A model generated the notes under the pieces. That model was not told the DNA's origin, did no database searches, and saw nothing but the letters and a program-made list of their open reading frames with translations. Shown here one piece after another: positions 18,779-28,018 of a DNA stretch of 64,000 nt; position 1 is the first letter of the stretch; each line of letters starts with the position of its first letter. Source of the stretch: Flavipsychrobacter sp. (GTDB taxonomy: Bacteria; Bacteroidota; Bacteroidia; Chitinophagales; Chitinophagaceae); contig JAEUVX010000009.1 in assembly GCA_016786615.1 (NCBI GenBank), positions 345,880 to 409,879 of the forward strand. Direction: 5' to 3'. Made by a program: the position numbers and the translations under genes.

Positions 18779-20041
18779 ATGCACGTACTGATAATTCCGT
18801 CTGAAGAGTTTGTGCCGAAGCATAATCATGCTATTGGAATATTCCAATATCACCAGGCTGCAGTACTGCAAAATGCCGGATACAAAGTTGGTGCTCTTTC
18901 TATAACGCAGGAATATTCGGCGCCAATGTTGTTTAAATCGCTGTCTTATAAACTGTTGAATAAGAAAACAGGTAATAAGACAGATGAGCAGCCGTTTATG
19001 AAAGTGTTAGGGTTGCTGAATAAAAAGTTGTTCACTCCTCAGGTATTCATTGAAGAAGATAGAGTAGGTGATATAAATGTAATCAGGATTGAAGGGTTTT
19101 ATTATATGCCTCCTTCTGATTACACCAATATATACGGATGGGTAAGGGCTGGGTTGCTTGCATTTAAAAAGTATATTGATAAATATGGTATGCCTGATGT
19201 AGTACATGCACACAATGCAATGTATGCGGGGATACTGGCAAAGGCCATAAAGCAACAGTATAAAGTCCCGTACATTATTACAGAGCATAGTACATTATAT
19301 GCGCGAGGCATGATTAATGATAACAGGTTGAAGGAAGAGCTTCGTAAGGCATACCTGAGTGCGAAGGGAGTTTATGCTGTTAGCATCCCGTTTTGCAAAC
19401 TATTAGGAGATACTTTCGGGGGCGTAAAATTTGACTACCTGCCAAATGTTTTGGACCCATACTTCGAGTCTGCATCGTATGAAGGTTCGGGGATTACGGA
19501 TAGAAAAGAGTTTATATTCCTTAATATCGCAGAATTGCATCCGAAGAAAAATCACAAGCTTCTGATAGATGCTTTTGCTTTACTTAAGAAAGATGCAAAA
19601 TATAGCAGTGCTAAATTGTGGGTAGCCGGTAAAGGAACTGAATACGATAACCTGAAAGAGTTAATTAAAGGCTACGGCCTTGAAAGTGATATAATCTTAT
19701 TAGGCTTGCTTAATAGAGAAGATATACGCAATACTATCAAAAAATCTGATGCAATAGTATTATCAAGCGATTTTGAAACATTTGGTGTGGTATTGATTGA
19801 AGGAATGTTGTTCGGTAAGCCCGTAATATCTACAAGTTGTGGCGGGCCGGAATCGTTTGTAACTGATGCCAATGGTATTGTTGTTGAGAAGCAAGATACA
19901 CAAGCATTATCTATTGCTATGCAGCAGATGATAGACCGCTATGGCTCATACAAAGCGGAAGAAATAAGAAACTATGTAATAGCAGAGTTTGGTGCAGATA
20001 GATTGGTAGAAAGACTGAATGCTGCATATAAAGCTGCGTGA
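18779..20041 (+). CDS. GT4-type glycosyltransferase
   Basis: GT-B retaining glycosyltransferase of 420 residues. The N-terminal acceptor domain includes HAHNAMYAGILAKA and YIITEHS; the C-terminal donor domain has FLNIAELHPKKNHKLLIDA and the E-x7-E region SSDFETFGVVLIEGMLFGKP followed by STSCGGP. It starts at the base after the methyltransferase stop and ends 22 bases before the second WbpG-like gene. Specificity unknown. Confidence 0.88.
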   Translation: MHVLIIPSEEFVPKHNHAIGIFQYHQAAVLQNAGYKVGALSITQEYSAPMLFKSLSYKLLNKKTGNKTDEQPFMKVLGLLNKKLFTPQVFIEEDRVGDINVIRIEGFYYMPPSDYTNIYGWVRAGLLAFKKYIDKYGMPDVVHAHNAMYAGILAKAIKQQYKVPYIITEHSTLYARGMINDNRLKEELRKAYLSAKGVYAVSIPFCKLLGDTFGGVKFDYLPNVLDPYFESASYEGSGITDRKEFIFLNIAELHPKKNHKLLIDAFALLKKDAKYSSAKLWVAGKGTEYDNLKELIKGYGLESDIILLGLLNREDIRNTIKKSDAIVLSSDFETFGVVLIEGMLFGKPVISTSCGGPESFVTDANGIVVEKQDTQALSIAMQQMIDRYGSYKAEEIRNYVIAEFGADRLVERLNAAYKAA

Positions 20042-20063
20042 TGCAGTACAAGCTGAATTGAAA

Positions 20064-21206
20064 ATGATAAATACTATAGGATACAGGCAGTGTGCGATTT
20101 CTGTGATGGATACAATAGCCGACCCGGATATTGTATTTGACGCTGATGGTGTCAGTAACTATTATCATGAGTTTAAAAAAGCCTATAGCGAGTCTGTAAA
20201 GACCGGTGAAGAAGGAGAACGATATTTACAATCAGTAGTAGAAAAAATAAAGCAAGCCGGTCAGGGTAAAGAGTATAACTGTATCATGGGCTTGAGTGGT
20301 GGTGTGGATAGTACCTATATTGCTTATCTCGCTAAAAAATATGGCCTTAAACCATTGGCTGTGCATTTTGATAATGGATGGAATAGCGAGCTGGCCGTAA
20401 AGAATATAGAAAATATTGTTGAAAAATTAGGATTCGACCTGTTTACTTATGTTATTAACTGGGATGAATTTAAAGACCTGCAAATAGCTTATTTAAAAGC
20501 ATCGGTGGTGGATATTGAAGCTATTACCGACCATGCTATTTTTGCTACACTATATAGAATCGCCGGACAAAAAGATATTAAGTATATACTGAGTGGCACC
20601 AATGTGCAGACTGAAAATACATTGCCCATAAGCTGGATACACCCGAAATCAGACCATATAAATATTAAGTCCATTCACAAAGCATACGGAACTGTGAAAC
20701 TAAAAACGTTCCCGTTTATGGATGCCAAAGTGAAAAGGTATTATCAGCAAATAAAAGGGGTATCGTCTGTTTCAATTCTTAATTACATTGACTATAATAA
20801 GAAGAATGTAAAAGAAACAATACAGAAAGAGCTTGGATGGAGAGATTATGGTGGTAAGCACTACGAAAGTATATGGACAAGGTTTTACCAAGGCTATATC
20901 TTACCTGAAAAGTTTAAGATAGATAAGAGGAAAGCGCATTTAAGCGATTTGATATTTTCAGGCCAGATAACGAAAGAAGAGGCATTGGCAGAATTGAAAA
21001 TGCCGATATGTGACGCTGCACAGTTTGAGGCAGACTACGAATTTGTGCTGAAAAAACTAGGGTTGACGGAAGTGGAGTTTAAAGCAATCATGTCAATATC
21101 CCCACGTAGTCATTACGACTTTGATTACGAGATGCCGATAGATAAACGCTATCCTATCCTCAAGCCGATTAAGAAAATATACAGAACAATTTTTCCGCCA
21201 AAATAG
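20064..21206 (+). CDS. WbpG-like N-acetyl sugar amidotransferase (cysteine-poor paralogue)
   Basis: Second PP-loop sugar amidotransferase, 380 residues from ATG 20064 (the in-frame ATG 20019 would overlap the previous gene). The ATP loop SGGVDST (78-84), HFDNGWNSE and the DYGGKHYESIWTRFYQGYI segment match the copy at 13017. The N-terminal zinc knuckle is altered: the four cysteine positions of the first copy correspond here to C10, S13, S31 and Y34, so a metal site is unlikely. The VMDT and DPDI neighbours of that motif are kept. It is 5 bases ahead of the HisF2-like gene, its probable ammonia-delivery partner. Such cysteine-poor forms may be a recurring subfamily. Confidence 0.85.
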   Translation: MINTIGYRQCAISVMDTIADPDIVFDADGVSNYYHEFKKAYSESVKTGEEGERYLQSVVEKIKQAGQGKEYNCIMGLSGGVDSTYIAYLAKKYGLKPLAVHFDNGWNSELAVKNIENIVEKLGFDLFTYVINWDEFKDLQIAYLKASVVDIEAITDHAIFATLYRIAGQKDIKYILSGTNVQTENTLPISWIHPKSDHINIKSIHKAYGTVKLKTFPFMDAKVKRYYQQIKGVSSVSILNYIDYNKKNVKETIQKELGWRDYGGKHYESIWTRFYQGYILPEKFKIDKRKAHLSDLIFSGQITKEEALAELKMPICDAAQFEADYEFVLKKLGLTEVEFKAIMSISPRSHYDFDYEMPIDKRYPILKPIKKIYRTIFPPK

Positions 21207-21211
21207 TTTTC

Positions 21212-21964
21212 ATGGCCAGAACAAGAATCATACCTGTACTATTGCTGCATAAAGGCGGTTTATATAAAACTGTAAAGTTTAAAAATCCTGTTTATGTAGG
21301 AGACCCGATTAATGCAGTTAAAATATTTAATGAAAAAGAGGCTGATGAGTTGGTCTTGTTAGATTATACCGCTTCAGCAGAAAAGCGTGATCCGGATTTT
21401 GTGAAAATTGCAGAAATAGCCGGAGAGGCATTTATGCCAATGGCATACGGTGGAGGGATAAAGAGTTTTGATACTGCAAAAAAAGTATTTGATGCCGGTT
21501 ATGAAAAAGTAATACTGAATTCTGCATTGTTCGATAATTTGAACCTTGTTGATCAGATTGCTTCAGTATATGGTAGTCAAGCCATTGTTGGTTGTGTTGA
21601 TTTTAAAAAACCGATGATTGGGAAGAATAAAGTGTATGCTTACTCCGGCTCAAAATCAGGTAGCTACAGCCCTGTAGAATGGGCGAAAAAACTTCAGGAT
21701 AGTGGTGTGGGCGAAATTATGATAAACAGTATTGATGCTGATGGCACATGGGCAGGGTATAATTATGAAGTAATAAAAGAAGTAGCAGCAAGTGTAAGGG
21801 TGCCATTAATTGCATGTGGTGGTGCGGGCTCGTTAGATGATTTGCAGAAGGCGGTTGATAACGGTGCATCTGCTGTGGCTGCGGGCAGCATGTTCGTATT
21901 TCAGAAAAAAGGGATGGGGGTTCTGATAAACTTCCCTACTGGCAAAAACTTAGTAAAGAGTTAG
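21212..21964 (+). CDS. hisF2: HisF2-like ammonia-channel partner for the sugar amidotransferase
   Basis: HisF-type beta/alpha barrel of 250 residues. Its numbering lines up with Thermotoga HisF: D130 is kept (VGCVDFKK) and so is K19, but catalytic D11 is Leu in RIIPVLLLHKGG. Loss of D11 argues against the imidazole-glycerol-phosphate cyclase reaction of histidine synthesis and fits the HisF2 role in WbpG/PseA pathways, where HisH2 makes ammonia and HisF2 conducts it to the amidotransferase. Phosphate loops (YGGGI, CGGAGS, AAGSMF) remain. It follows the cysteine-poor WbpG copy by 5 bases. No HisH gene is present in the window. Confidence 0.85.
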   Translation: MARTRIIPVLLLHKGGLYKTVKFKNPVYVGDPINAVKIFNEKEADELVLLDYTASAEKRDPDFVKIAEIAGEAFMPMAYGGGIKSFDTAKKVFDAGYEKVILNSALFDNLNLVDQIASVYGSQAIVGCVDFKKPMIGKNKVYAYSGSKSGSYSPVEWAKKLQDSGVGEIMINSIDADGTWAGYNYEVIKEVAASVRVPLIACGGAGSLDDLQKAVDNGASAVAAGSMFVFQKKGMGVLINFPTGKNLVKS

Positions 21965-21966
21965 TT

Positions 21967-23046
21967 GTGAATTTTTACCCTCAATTAAACGGGCTAAGGT
22001 TTTGCTTTATTTTTATGGTGTTATTACAACACTGGGGCCCTTTATCGCTTTATCGTGATTTTCACATGGGTGGTTTAGGTGTAGACTTGTTTTTTGTGCT
22101 TAGTGGATTTCTGATTGGTGAAATACTGTTTATAGAAAAAGAAAAAACAACAAGCAAACGTACATCGCTTAAGAATTTCTACATAAAAAGGTCATTAAGG
22201 ATATTCCCGCTATACTATGCTACATTGGCTTTATACGGAGTGTTGTTCACAACAGGTGGTATCTTGCTTTGGAATCTTACCTATACAACTAACATACTGG
22301 AGTGTATAGACAAAATGAGGGTGCCAAAGGAGTTTTCACACTTATGGTCTCTTTGTGTTGAAGAACAGTTTTACCTCGTTTTCCCATTTCTTGCATTGTA
22401 CGTTCCTCTGAAAAGAATAAAGCCACTATTGCTGATAACAATATGTTGCACTATCGCATTCAGGTTTATAATAACCATAGCAAAAGTACCGGATGCAGAA
22501 GTGTGGTCGCTGAGACTAATGCCGGCATCATTAGATTGTTTGTTCGCAGGGGTATTGTTAGCATATTATAAAACCTATAAACAAGACAGTCTTAAAGCTT
22601 TATTCTCAAAGAAAATCTTGGTTTATACTGTTATTATACTCAGTATGATAGCTGTGTATATAATCAGGTCAGGACAAAACCAGCTACTGAATAACACGCT
22701 TTATCGTGTAAATGCTTCTTTATTGGGTTTTGCCGCAATAGGTTTTAGTGTGATGGTTGGCTTCAGGGGAGTAGTAAAGACATTCCTTGAGAATAGTTTT
22801 ATAGCATCACTTGGTAAAATATCTTATGGTATCTATATGCTGCACCCGTTTGTAGAAGAGCAGTATTACAGGTTGATAGACAATAATTGGGTGCGGAATA
22901 AACTGATTTCTTTTAACACACCCGTGGTGAGCAACAGGTATATTATTGACTTTATATCATTATTCGGAATAACTGTTATCATCGCATACACATCATTTTA
23001 TTTCTTTGAATCAAGATTTTTAAAACTGAAAAAGTATTACTCATGA
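21967..23046 (+). CDS. Acyltransferase family 3 membrane protein
   Basis: Integral-membrane acyltransferase (OafA-like, 359 residues, about ten hydrophobic segments). It opens at a GTG with NGLRFCFIFMVLLQHWG, where the His of the acyltransferase-3 family lies, followed by GGLGVDLFFVLSGFLIG and FYIKRSLRIFPLYY, all standard motifs. Likely O-acetylates the polysaccharide, transferring acyl groups across the inner membrane. It starts 2 bases after hisF2 and overlaps the oxidoreductase by 4 bases. The position next to WbpB/D/E-like genes recalls wbpC in Pseudomonas aeruginosa O5. Confidence 0.88.
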   Translation: MNFYPQLNGLRFCFIFMVLLQHWGPLSLYRDFHMGGLGVDLFFVLSGFLIGEILFIEKEKTTSKRTSLKNFYIKRSLRIFPLYYATLALYGVLFTTGGILLWNLTYTTNILECIDKMRVPKEFSHLWSLCVEEQFYLVFPFLALYVPLKRIKPLLLITICCTIAFRFIITIAKVPDAEVWSLRLMPASLDCLFAGVLLAYYKTYKQDSLKALFSKKILVYTVIILSMIAVYIIRSGQNQLLNNTLYRVNASLLGFAAIGFSVMVGFRGVVKTFLENSFIASLGKISYGIYMLHPFVEEQYYRLIDNNWVRNKLISFNTPVVSNRYIIDFISLFGITVIIAYTSFYFFESRFLKLKKYYS

Positions 23047-24059
23047 CAAATAAGGTTCGGTTTGCTATAATCGGTTGCGGACGAATTGCACAAAGACATG
23101 CAGAGCATATTAACAAGCAAGGAGTATTGGTAGCGGCTTGTGATAATGTAAAAGAAAAGGCAGATGCAATGGCGACTACATATGGTGCTGCTGCATATTA
23201 CGATGTAGATACCATGCTTGCGAATTTAAAAGACGTAGATGTAGTTTCTATTTGTTCCCCGAATGGTTTGCACGCACAGCATTCAATAAAAGCATTGAAA
23301 GCAGGTTTTCATGTTTTGTGCGAAAAGCCAATGACAACCAGTGTACACGATTGTGGTGAGATGATAAAAGCAGCAGAACAATCCAACAAACGTTTGTTTG
23401 CTATAAAGCAAAACAGGTTTAACCCTCCGGTTGCGGCAGTTAAGCAAGCAATTGATGAAGGTAAGTTTGGTAAGATATTCAGTGTTCAACTAAGTTGTTT
23501 CTGGAACAGGAATGATGATTATTATGCCAATTCGTGGAAGGGAACAAAAGATATGGATGGCGGAACGCTGTACACACAGTTTTCTCATTTTATTGATTTG
23601 TTGTACTGGCTGATTGGCGACATTAAGAATGTTCAGGCATACACAAGTAATTATGCACACAAACAAACAATAGAGTTTGAAGACACAGGCGCAATAATTG
23701 TAGAGTTTTATAACGGTGCAATCGGCACTGTTAACTATACGGTAAATAGTTATCAGAAAAATATGGAAGGCTCTCTGACGATTTTTGCAGAGAATGCAAC
23801 TGTGAAGATTGGCGGGCAATATTTAAATGAGTTGGAATACCAGAACATAAAAGACTATAAAATAGAAAACCTGCCGGAAGGGAATAAGGCAAACAACTAT
23901 GGTTCTTACCAGGGTTCAATGTCAAATCATGATAAAGTGTATGAAAACCTTATTAATGTACTGGTAAACAATGCAGCAATATCTACCAGTGCCTTCGAAG
24001 GTTTGAAAACTGTGGAAATAATAGATAAGATTTACTCTTCGGCAAAAAATATACAATAA
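23043..24059 (+). CDS. Gfo/Idh/MocA oxidoreductase, WbpB-like
   Basis: NAD(P)-dependent dehydrogenase of 338 residues, with GCGRIAQRHAEHI as the Rossmann loop and the family signature CEKPMTT with its catalytic Lys. In the WbpB/WbpE/WbpD pathway this enzyme oxidises C3 of a UDP-HexNAc (uronate) so an aminotransferase can add nitrogen. The next two genes are exactly the acetyltransferase and aminotransferase needed, with overlapping or near-touching ends. WbpA, which would make the uronate, is not visible, so the substrate might instead be UDP-GlcNAc itself as for GnnA. Confidence 0.82.
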   Translation: MTNKVRFAIIGCGRIAQRHAEHINKQGVLVAACDNVKEKADAMATTYGAAAYYDVDTMLANLKDVDVVSICSPNGLHAQHSIKALKAGFHVLCEKPMTTSVHDCGEMIKAAEQSNKRLFAIKQNRFNPPVAAVKQAIDEGKFGKIFSVQLSCFWNRNDDYYANSWKGTKDMDGGTLYTQFSHFIDLLYWLIGDIKNVQAYTSNYAHKQTIEFEDTGAIIVEFYNGAIGTVNYTVNSYQKNMEGSLTIFAENATVKIGGQYLNELEYQNIKDYKIENLPEGNKANNYGSYQGSMSNHDKVYENLINVLVNNAAISTSAFEGLKTVEIIDKIYSSAKNIQ

Positions 24060-24523
24060 TGGGAGAGCCAGTATTATATCAATCCAAAATAGTTAATGTA
24101 GCATTCGGTGAGAATGTAAAAGTTGTGGAGCCGGTGAATATATACGGTTGTGCTATTGGCGATAACTGTTTTGTAGGGCCGTTTGTGGAAATACAAAAAG
24201 ATGTAACCATCGGTAAGAATACAAAAGTGCAATCGCATACGTTTGTTTGCGAATTGGTAACAATCGGTGACGATTGTTTTATAGGGCACGGTGTAATGTT
24301 TATTAATGATTTGTTTGCAAAGGGTGGACCGGCTCGTGGTGATAAAATTCTTTGGAAAGAAACAAAAATCGGCAATAACGTATCGATAGGTTCTAACGCC
24401 ACAATTCTGCCTGTTACTATTTGCGATAATGTAGTGATAGGTGCAGGTGCAGTAGTTACAAAAAGTATTGATAAACCCGGAGTGTATGCAGGCAACCCGG
24501 CTAAAAAGATAAAAGAGTTATAA
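24059..24523 (+). CDS. Hexapeptide-repeat N-acetyltransferase, WbpD-like
   Basis: Left-handed beta-helix acetyltransferase of 154 residues. Repeats such as IGDNCFVGPFVEI, IGDDCFIGHGVMF and IGNNVSIGSNATI are visible, and VYAGNPAKKI is the usual closing motif. WbpD/WlbB enzymes acetylate the 3-amino group made by the aminotransferase using acetyl-CoA. The start shares one base with the oxidoreductase stop and the stop is 2 bases before the aminotransferase, so the three are translated together. Confidence 0.85.
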   Translation: MGEPVLYQSKIVNVAFGENVKVVEPVNIYGCAIGDNCFVGPFVEIQKDVTIGKNTKVQSHTFVCELVTIGDDCFIGHGVMFINDLFAKGGPARGDKILWKETKIGNNVSIGSNATILPVTICDNVVIGAGAVVTKSIDKPGVYAGNPAKKIKEL

Positions 24524-24525
24524 AG

Positions 24526-25632
24526 ATGAATATTCCATTTGTTGATTTGAAGCAACAATATCTGAGCATTAAAAAAGATATTGATACTGCTATTGAAAAT
24601 GTCATTACTAACACCGCATTCATTGGCGGTAAGTATGTAAAAGAGTTTGAAGCTGCATTTGCATCATTATATGGCGTTAAGCATGTGATAGCATGTGCCA
24701 ATGGTACAGACTCGTTATACATCATCATGAAAATGCTTGGTATAGGCAACGGTGATGAAGTGATTACAGTAGCGAACAGTTGGATTTCAAGCTCAGAAAC
24801 AATTACACAAGCAGGTGCAAAGCCTGTTTTTGTAGATATTCATCCGGACTATTACAGTATAGATGAAGCACAACTGAAAAATGCAATAACATCAAATACA
24901 AAAGCAATCATACTCGTTCACCTGCAAGGGCAGATGGCAAATATTGAAGCAGTTGAAAATATTTGTAAAGAACATGGCATATTCCTGATTGAAGACTGTG
25001 CGCAATCACATTTTTCTGAATATAAGGGCAAAAGAGCCGGGCTCTTTGGTATAGCTGCCAGTTTTAGTTTTTATCCGGGTAAGAATCTGGGAGCGTATGG
25101 TGATGCCGGGGCTATTATAACAAATGACGATGAGCTGGCATCGAAAATGAGGATGTATGCTAATCACGGAGCACTTGTAAAACATCAGCATAAGATAGAG
25201 GGTATTAACAGCAGGCTGGATGGACTGCAAGCTTCAATACTATCAGCAAAGCTGCCTTATATTCTCAAATGGACAGAGCAACGTATAAGTAACGCTGCTT
25301 TGTACAATAAACATTTAACAGGAATTGAAGGTGTGGTATTGCCTGAAGTGAGACCGGAGTCAAAGCACACATATCACTTGTATGTAATCAGGGCTAAGAA
25401 AAGGGATGAGCTTGCTAAATATCTTAAAGATAATGGTGTAGAAACTGCGGTACATTATCCTACTATACTTCCCAATCTGGAGGCCTACTCATATTTGGGG
25501 CTGACACCTGACCAATTTCCTGTTGCTACTGCGTATCAGCAAGAAATATTGTCGTTGCCGATGTATCCTGAATTGACAGAAGAGCAGATCAAATACATTG
25601 CACAAAAACTGAAAGAATTTTATCAGAACTGA
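24526..25632 (+). CDS. DegT/DnrJ/EryC1 aminotransferase, WbpE-like
   Basis: PLP-dependent sugar aminotransferase of 368 residues. The cofactor Lys is K186 in SFYPGKNLGAYGDAG; ACANGTDSL binds the PLP phosphate and EDCAQSH holds the Asp that pairs with the pyridine nitrogen. In the WbpB-E-D sequence it adds an amine at C3 of the ketosugar. Neighbours on both sides support this. A separate aminotransferase of the same superfamily (38700) ends the cluster and probably acts at C4 of another sugar. Confidence 0.87.
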   Translation: MNIPFVDLKQQYLSIKKDIDTAIENVITNTAFIGGKYVKEFEAAFASLYGVKHVIACANGTDSLYIIMKMLGIGNGDEVITVANSWISSSETITQAGAKPVFVDIHPDYYSIDEAQLKNAITSNTKAIILVHLQGQMANIEAVENICKEHGIFLIEDCAQSHFSEYKGKRAGLFGIAASFSFYPGKNLGAYGDAGAIITNDDELASKMRMYANHGALVKHQHKIEGINSRLDGLQASILSAKLPYILKWTEQRISNAALYNKHLTGIEGVVLPEVRPESKHTYHLYVIRAKKRDELAKYLKDNGVETAVHYPTILPNLEAYSYLGLTPDQFPVATAYQQEILSLPMYPELTEEQIKYIAQKLKEFYQN

Positions 25633-25636
25633 TAAA

Positions 25637-26767
25637 GTGGATTTCAGGAATAAAAATATCCTCATTATTTCTCAACAGGATTGGGGAACCATGTTTTTGT
25701 CAAAGCACCATTACAGTGTTGAGCTTGCAAAACTTGGTAATAAGGTGTACTACATAAGTGGTCCGGATCAAAACCGAATTATGAAACCCGGTGAAGTGCA
25801 GGTAGTTGAAACATCTGTGCCCGGGGTGCTGCTTATTAGCCACAGGCTGAACTTTCCTTATATTTTCAAGTTCAAGGCAAGGAGGCTATATGACTACCTG
25901 TTGAAAAAGCATATCAAAAAAATAACTTCATTAATAGGAAGAGATTTTGATGTTGTATGGTCATTTGATTTCTCAAATACTATTCCACTAAAAGCATTTA
26001 GCGATAAAACAGTAAAAATACTGACGGCAGCAGATGACTCTGATGATATCAGTGCTGTAAAGGCAGCTGAAACTGCTGACTTGATTTTATCTGTAGCTGA
26101 TGAGCTGTTAAATAAGTATAGTGGTATAAATATCCCAACACATAATATTGGACATGGGGTGGCCGCTTATTTTCTGAATGATCATATCAGCCAACAAGTA
26201 AATGAGAAGAAACAGGTAGGGCTTTCCGGTAATTTTTTACGAAAAGATATTGACCATAAAACCTTGCTTAGCATAATTAATGAACATCAGGATGTAGTAT
26301 TCAATTTCTGGGGGTCTGTTGATTATGCAGAATCAAATATTTCTGCTGAAAAAAATACTGAGGTTCTTGGTTTTATAAGTGATTTAAAAGTGCGCAGCAA
26401 CGTTGTACTACACGGTCAGCTTGCTCCCGAAGCATTGGCAAAAGCGTTTAAGAAAGTAGATTGTTTTCTTATTTGCTATGATGTTGAAAAGGACCAGAGT
26501 AAAGGAACTAATTATCATAAGATACTTGAATACCTGGCAAGTGGAAAAGTAGTAGTGTCTAATTATGTATCAGCATATAAACATAACCCTGAACTGGTGT
26601 TGATGCCTGATGAACGTCATAACGAAAACTTACCCATACTGTTTCGGGAGGTTTTACATAATCTGTATGCTAACAACTCAAAAGAAAAGCAGCATAACAG
26701 GGTTGATTTTGCCAGGCAGTTTACATATGCCAGCCAGATAAAAAAAATTGAAAGCCTGCTTGCTTAG
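25637..26767 (+). CDS. GT-B-type glycosyltransferase
   Basis: 376 residues starting at GTG 25637, 4 bases after the aminotransferase. The N-terminal half has ILIISQQDWGTMFLSKHHYS and the middle has ILTAADDSDDISA; the C-terminal half shows VGLSGNF and KILEYLASGKVVVS, the donor-binding region of family 1/4-type enzymes such as TuaH-like proteins. No E-x7-E motif is clear, so it is a divergent GT-B member. Donor unknown. Confidence 0.75.
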   Translation: MDFRNKNILIISQQDWGTMFLSKHHYSVELAKLGNKVYYISGPDQNRIMKPGEVQVVETSVPGVLLISHRLNFPYIFKFKARRLYDYLLKKHIKKITSLIGRDFDVVWSFDFSNTIPLKAFSDKTVKILTAADDSDDISAVKAAETADLILSVADELLNKYSGINIPTHNIGHGVAAYFLNDHISQQVNEKKQVGLSGNFLRKDIDHKTLLSIINEHQDVVFNFWGSVDYAESNISAEKNTEVLGFISDLKVRSNVVLHGQLAPEALAKAFKKVDCFLICYDVEKDQSKGTNYHKILEYLASGKVVVSNYVSAYKHNPELVLMPDERHNENLPILFREVLHNLYANNSKEKQHNRVDFARQFTYASQIKKIESLLA

Positions 26768-26770
26768 TGT

Positions 26771-28018
26771 ATGCTGAAAGGTTTCCGTGTATTAATGGTT
26801 ACTAGTGTGAATATGGCTGCAAACCCACGTTGCCTGAAGGAACTGAAAACACTTGTGTCTTTTGGCGCGAATGTTACCGTTATAAAATTTGATTTCAACA
26901 ACTGGAGTGTTGCATACGAAAAGGAGATAGAAGCAGAGTTGAACAGTGTTTCTTGGATTAAGTTGACAGTAGGTAGAGAGAGGATATTGCCTTGGATTAC
27001 ATCTACCATTATAAGTAAGTTGGCATCAACATTGTCAAAGATATTTCCTTCCAATAAAAAGCTGCTTGCTTATAAGCTCGATAAGAGAAGTTATCTTCTT
27101 AATAAACGATTACAGTCACTGCCTCCACAGTTCGATATCATTATAGGACATAATCCCGGTGTTTTTTGGCCGGTAAGTCAATATGCCGATAAGCACAACA
27201 TACCATACGGTATTGATATTGAAGATTATCATGCAGGTGAAAGCGGTAAAAGTGTTGATGAATCTTCACAGATACTAATGAAAACTACATTGGCAAATGC
27301 TTCCTATATAACAGCAGCGTCACCGCAGATATTGAGCAGAGTTGTAGCAGATGTAGGAGAGAAAAACAGTACAGGAGTAGTCAATAATGTTTTCGAACTG
27401 AAGATGCAGCCATCTTATAAAGAAAACGAGATAACAGCTGATAGTCCACATTTGAAAATAGTATGGTTCTCTCAATACGTAGGATTGAATCGTGGCTTGC
27501 AGGATGTATTTAACGCTATAAATCGCATAAATCATTTTCCGGTACAATTAACGGTAATTGGAAATTGTACAGAGAGTATAAAACATTCATTGCTCTCGTG
27601 TTTAGTTACTGATAAGCATAGGGTGGAATTCGTTAATCCGATGCCTGAAAAGAAGCTTTTCGAGTTGTTGTCGGATAATCATATTGGTTTGGCATTGGAA
27701 CCTGGATTCTCAATAAACAATGATATAGCACTATCTAATAAGATACTGTCATACATACTTGCAGGTAATGCGATAATCGCGTCAGATACAGAGGCGCAAG
27801 CGTACTTCATTAGCAATAACCCCGGTGTAGGTATTGTATATCAAAAAGGTAATAGCGAACAACTGGCACAGTTATTAGAACAATTATATAGTAATCAGCA
27901 AGAATTGACTGAAATGCGAAAAGCGGCTTATACCCTTGCAGCATCTGCGCTGAACTGGGAACAGGAACAGCATCTTTTTATTAAACACGTACTATTAACA
28001 ATAGAACATGCAGCTTAG
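26771..28018 (+). CDS. GT-B-type glycosyltransferase
   Basis: 415 residues; VLMVTSVNMAANPRCLKEL is an acceptor-domain start typical of GT4-like proteins in Bacteroidota capsule loci. The C-terminal half contains IVWFSQYVGLNRGLQDVFNA and the donor region ALEPGFSINNDIALSNKIL with YILAGNAIIAS. It begins 3 bases after the previous gene and overlaps the next by 11 bases. Specificity unknown. Confidence 0.78.
   Translation: MLKGFRVLMVTSVNMAANPRCLKELKTLVSFGANVTVIKFDFNNWSVAYEKEIEAELNSVSWIKLTVGRERILPWITSTIISKLASTLSKIFPSNKKLLAYKLDKRSYLLNKRLQSLPPQFDIIIGHNPGVFWPVSQYADKHNIPYGIDIEDYHAGESGKSVDESSQILMKTTLANASYITAASPQILSRVVADVGEKNSTGVVNNVFELKMQPSYKENEITADSPHLKIVWFSQYVGLNRGLQDVFNAINRINHFPVQLTVIGNCTESIKHSLLSCLVTDKHRVEFVNPMPEKKLFELLSDNHIGLALEPGFSINNDIALSNKILSYILAGNAIIASDTEAQAYFISNNPGVGIVYQKGNSEQLAQLLEQLYSNQQELTEMRKAAYTLAASALNWEQEQHLFIKHVLLTIEHAA

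Noticed and set aside
21212-21964. HisF as a histidine-biosynthesis gene
   Set aside because: Catalytic D11 is Leu, no his genes adjoin it, and it sits next to a sugar amidotransferase; the HisF2 role fits better.
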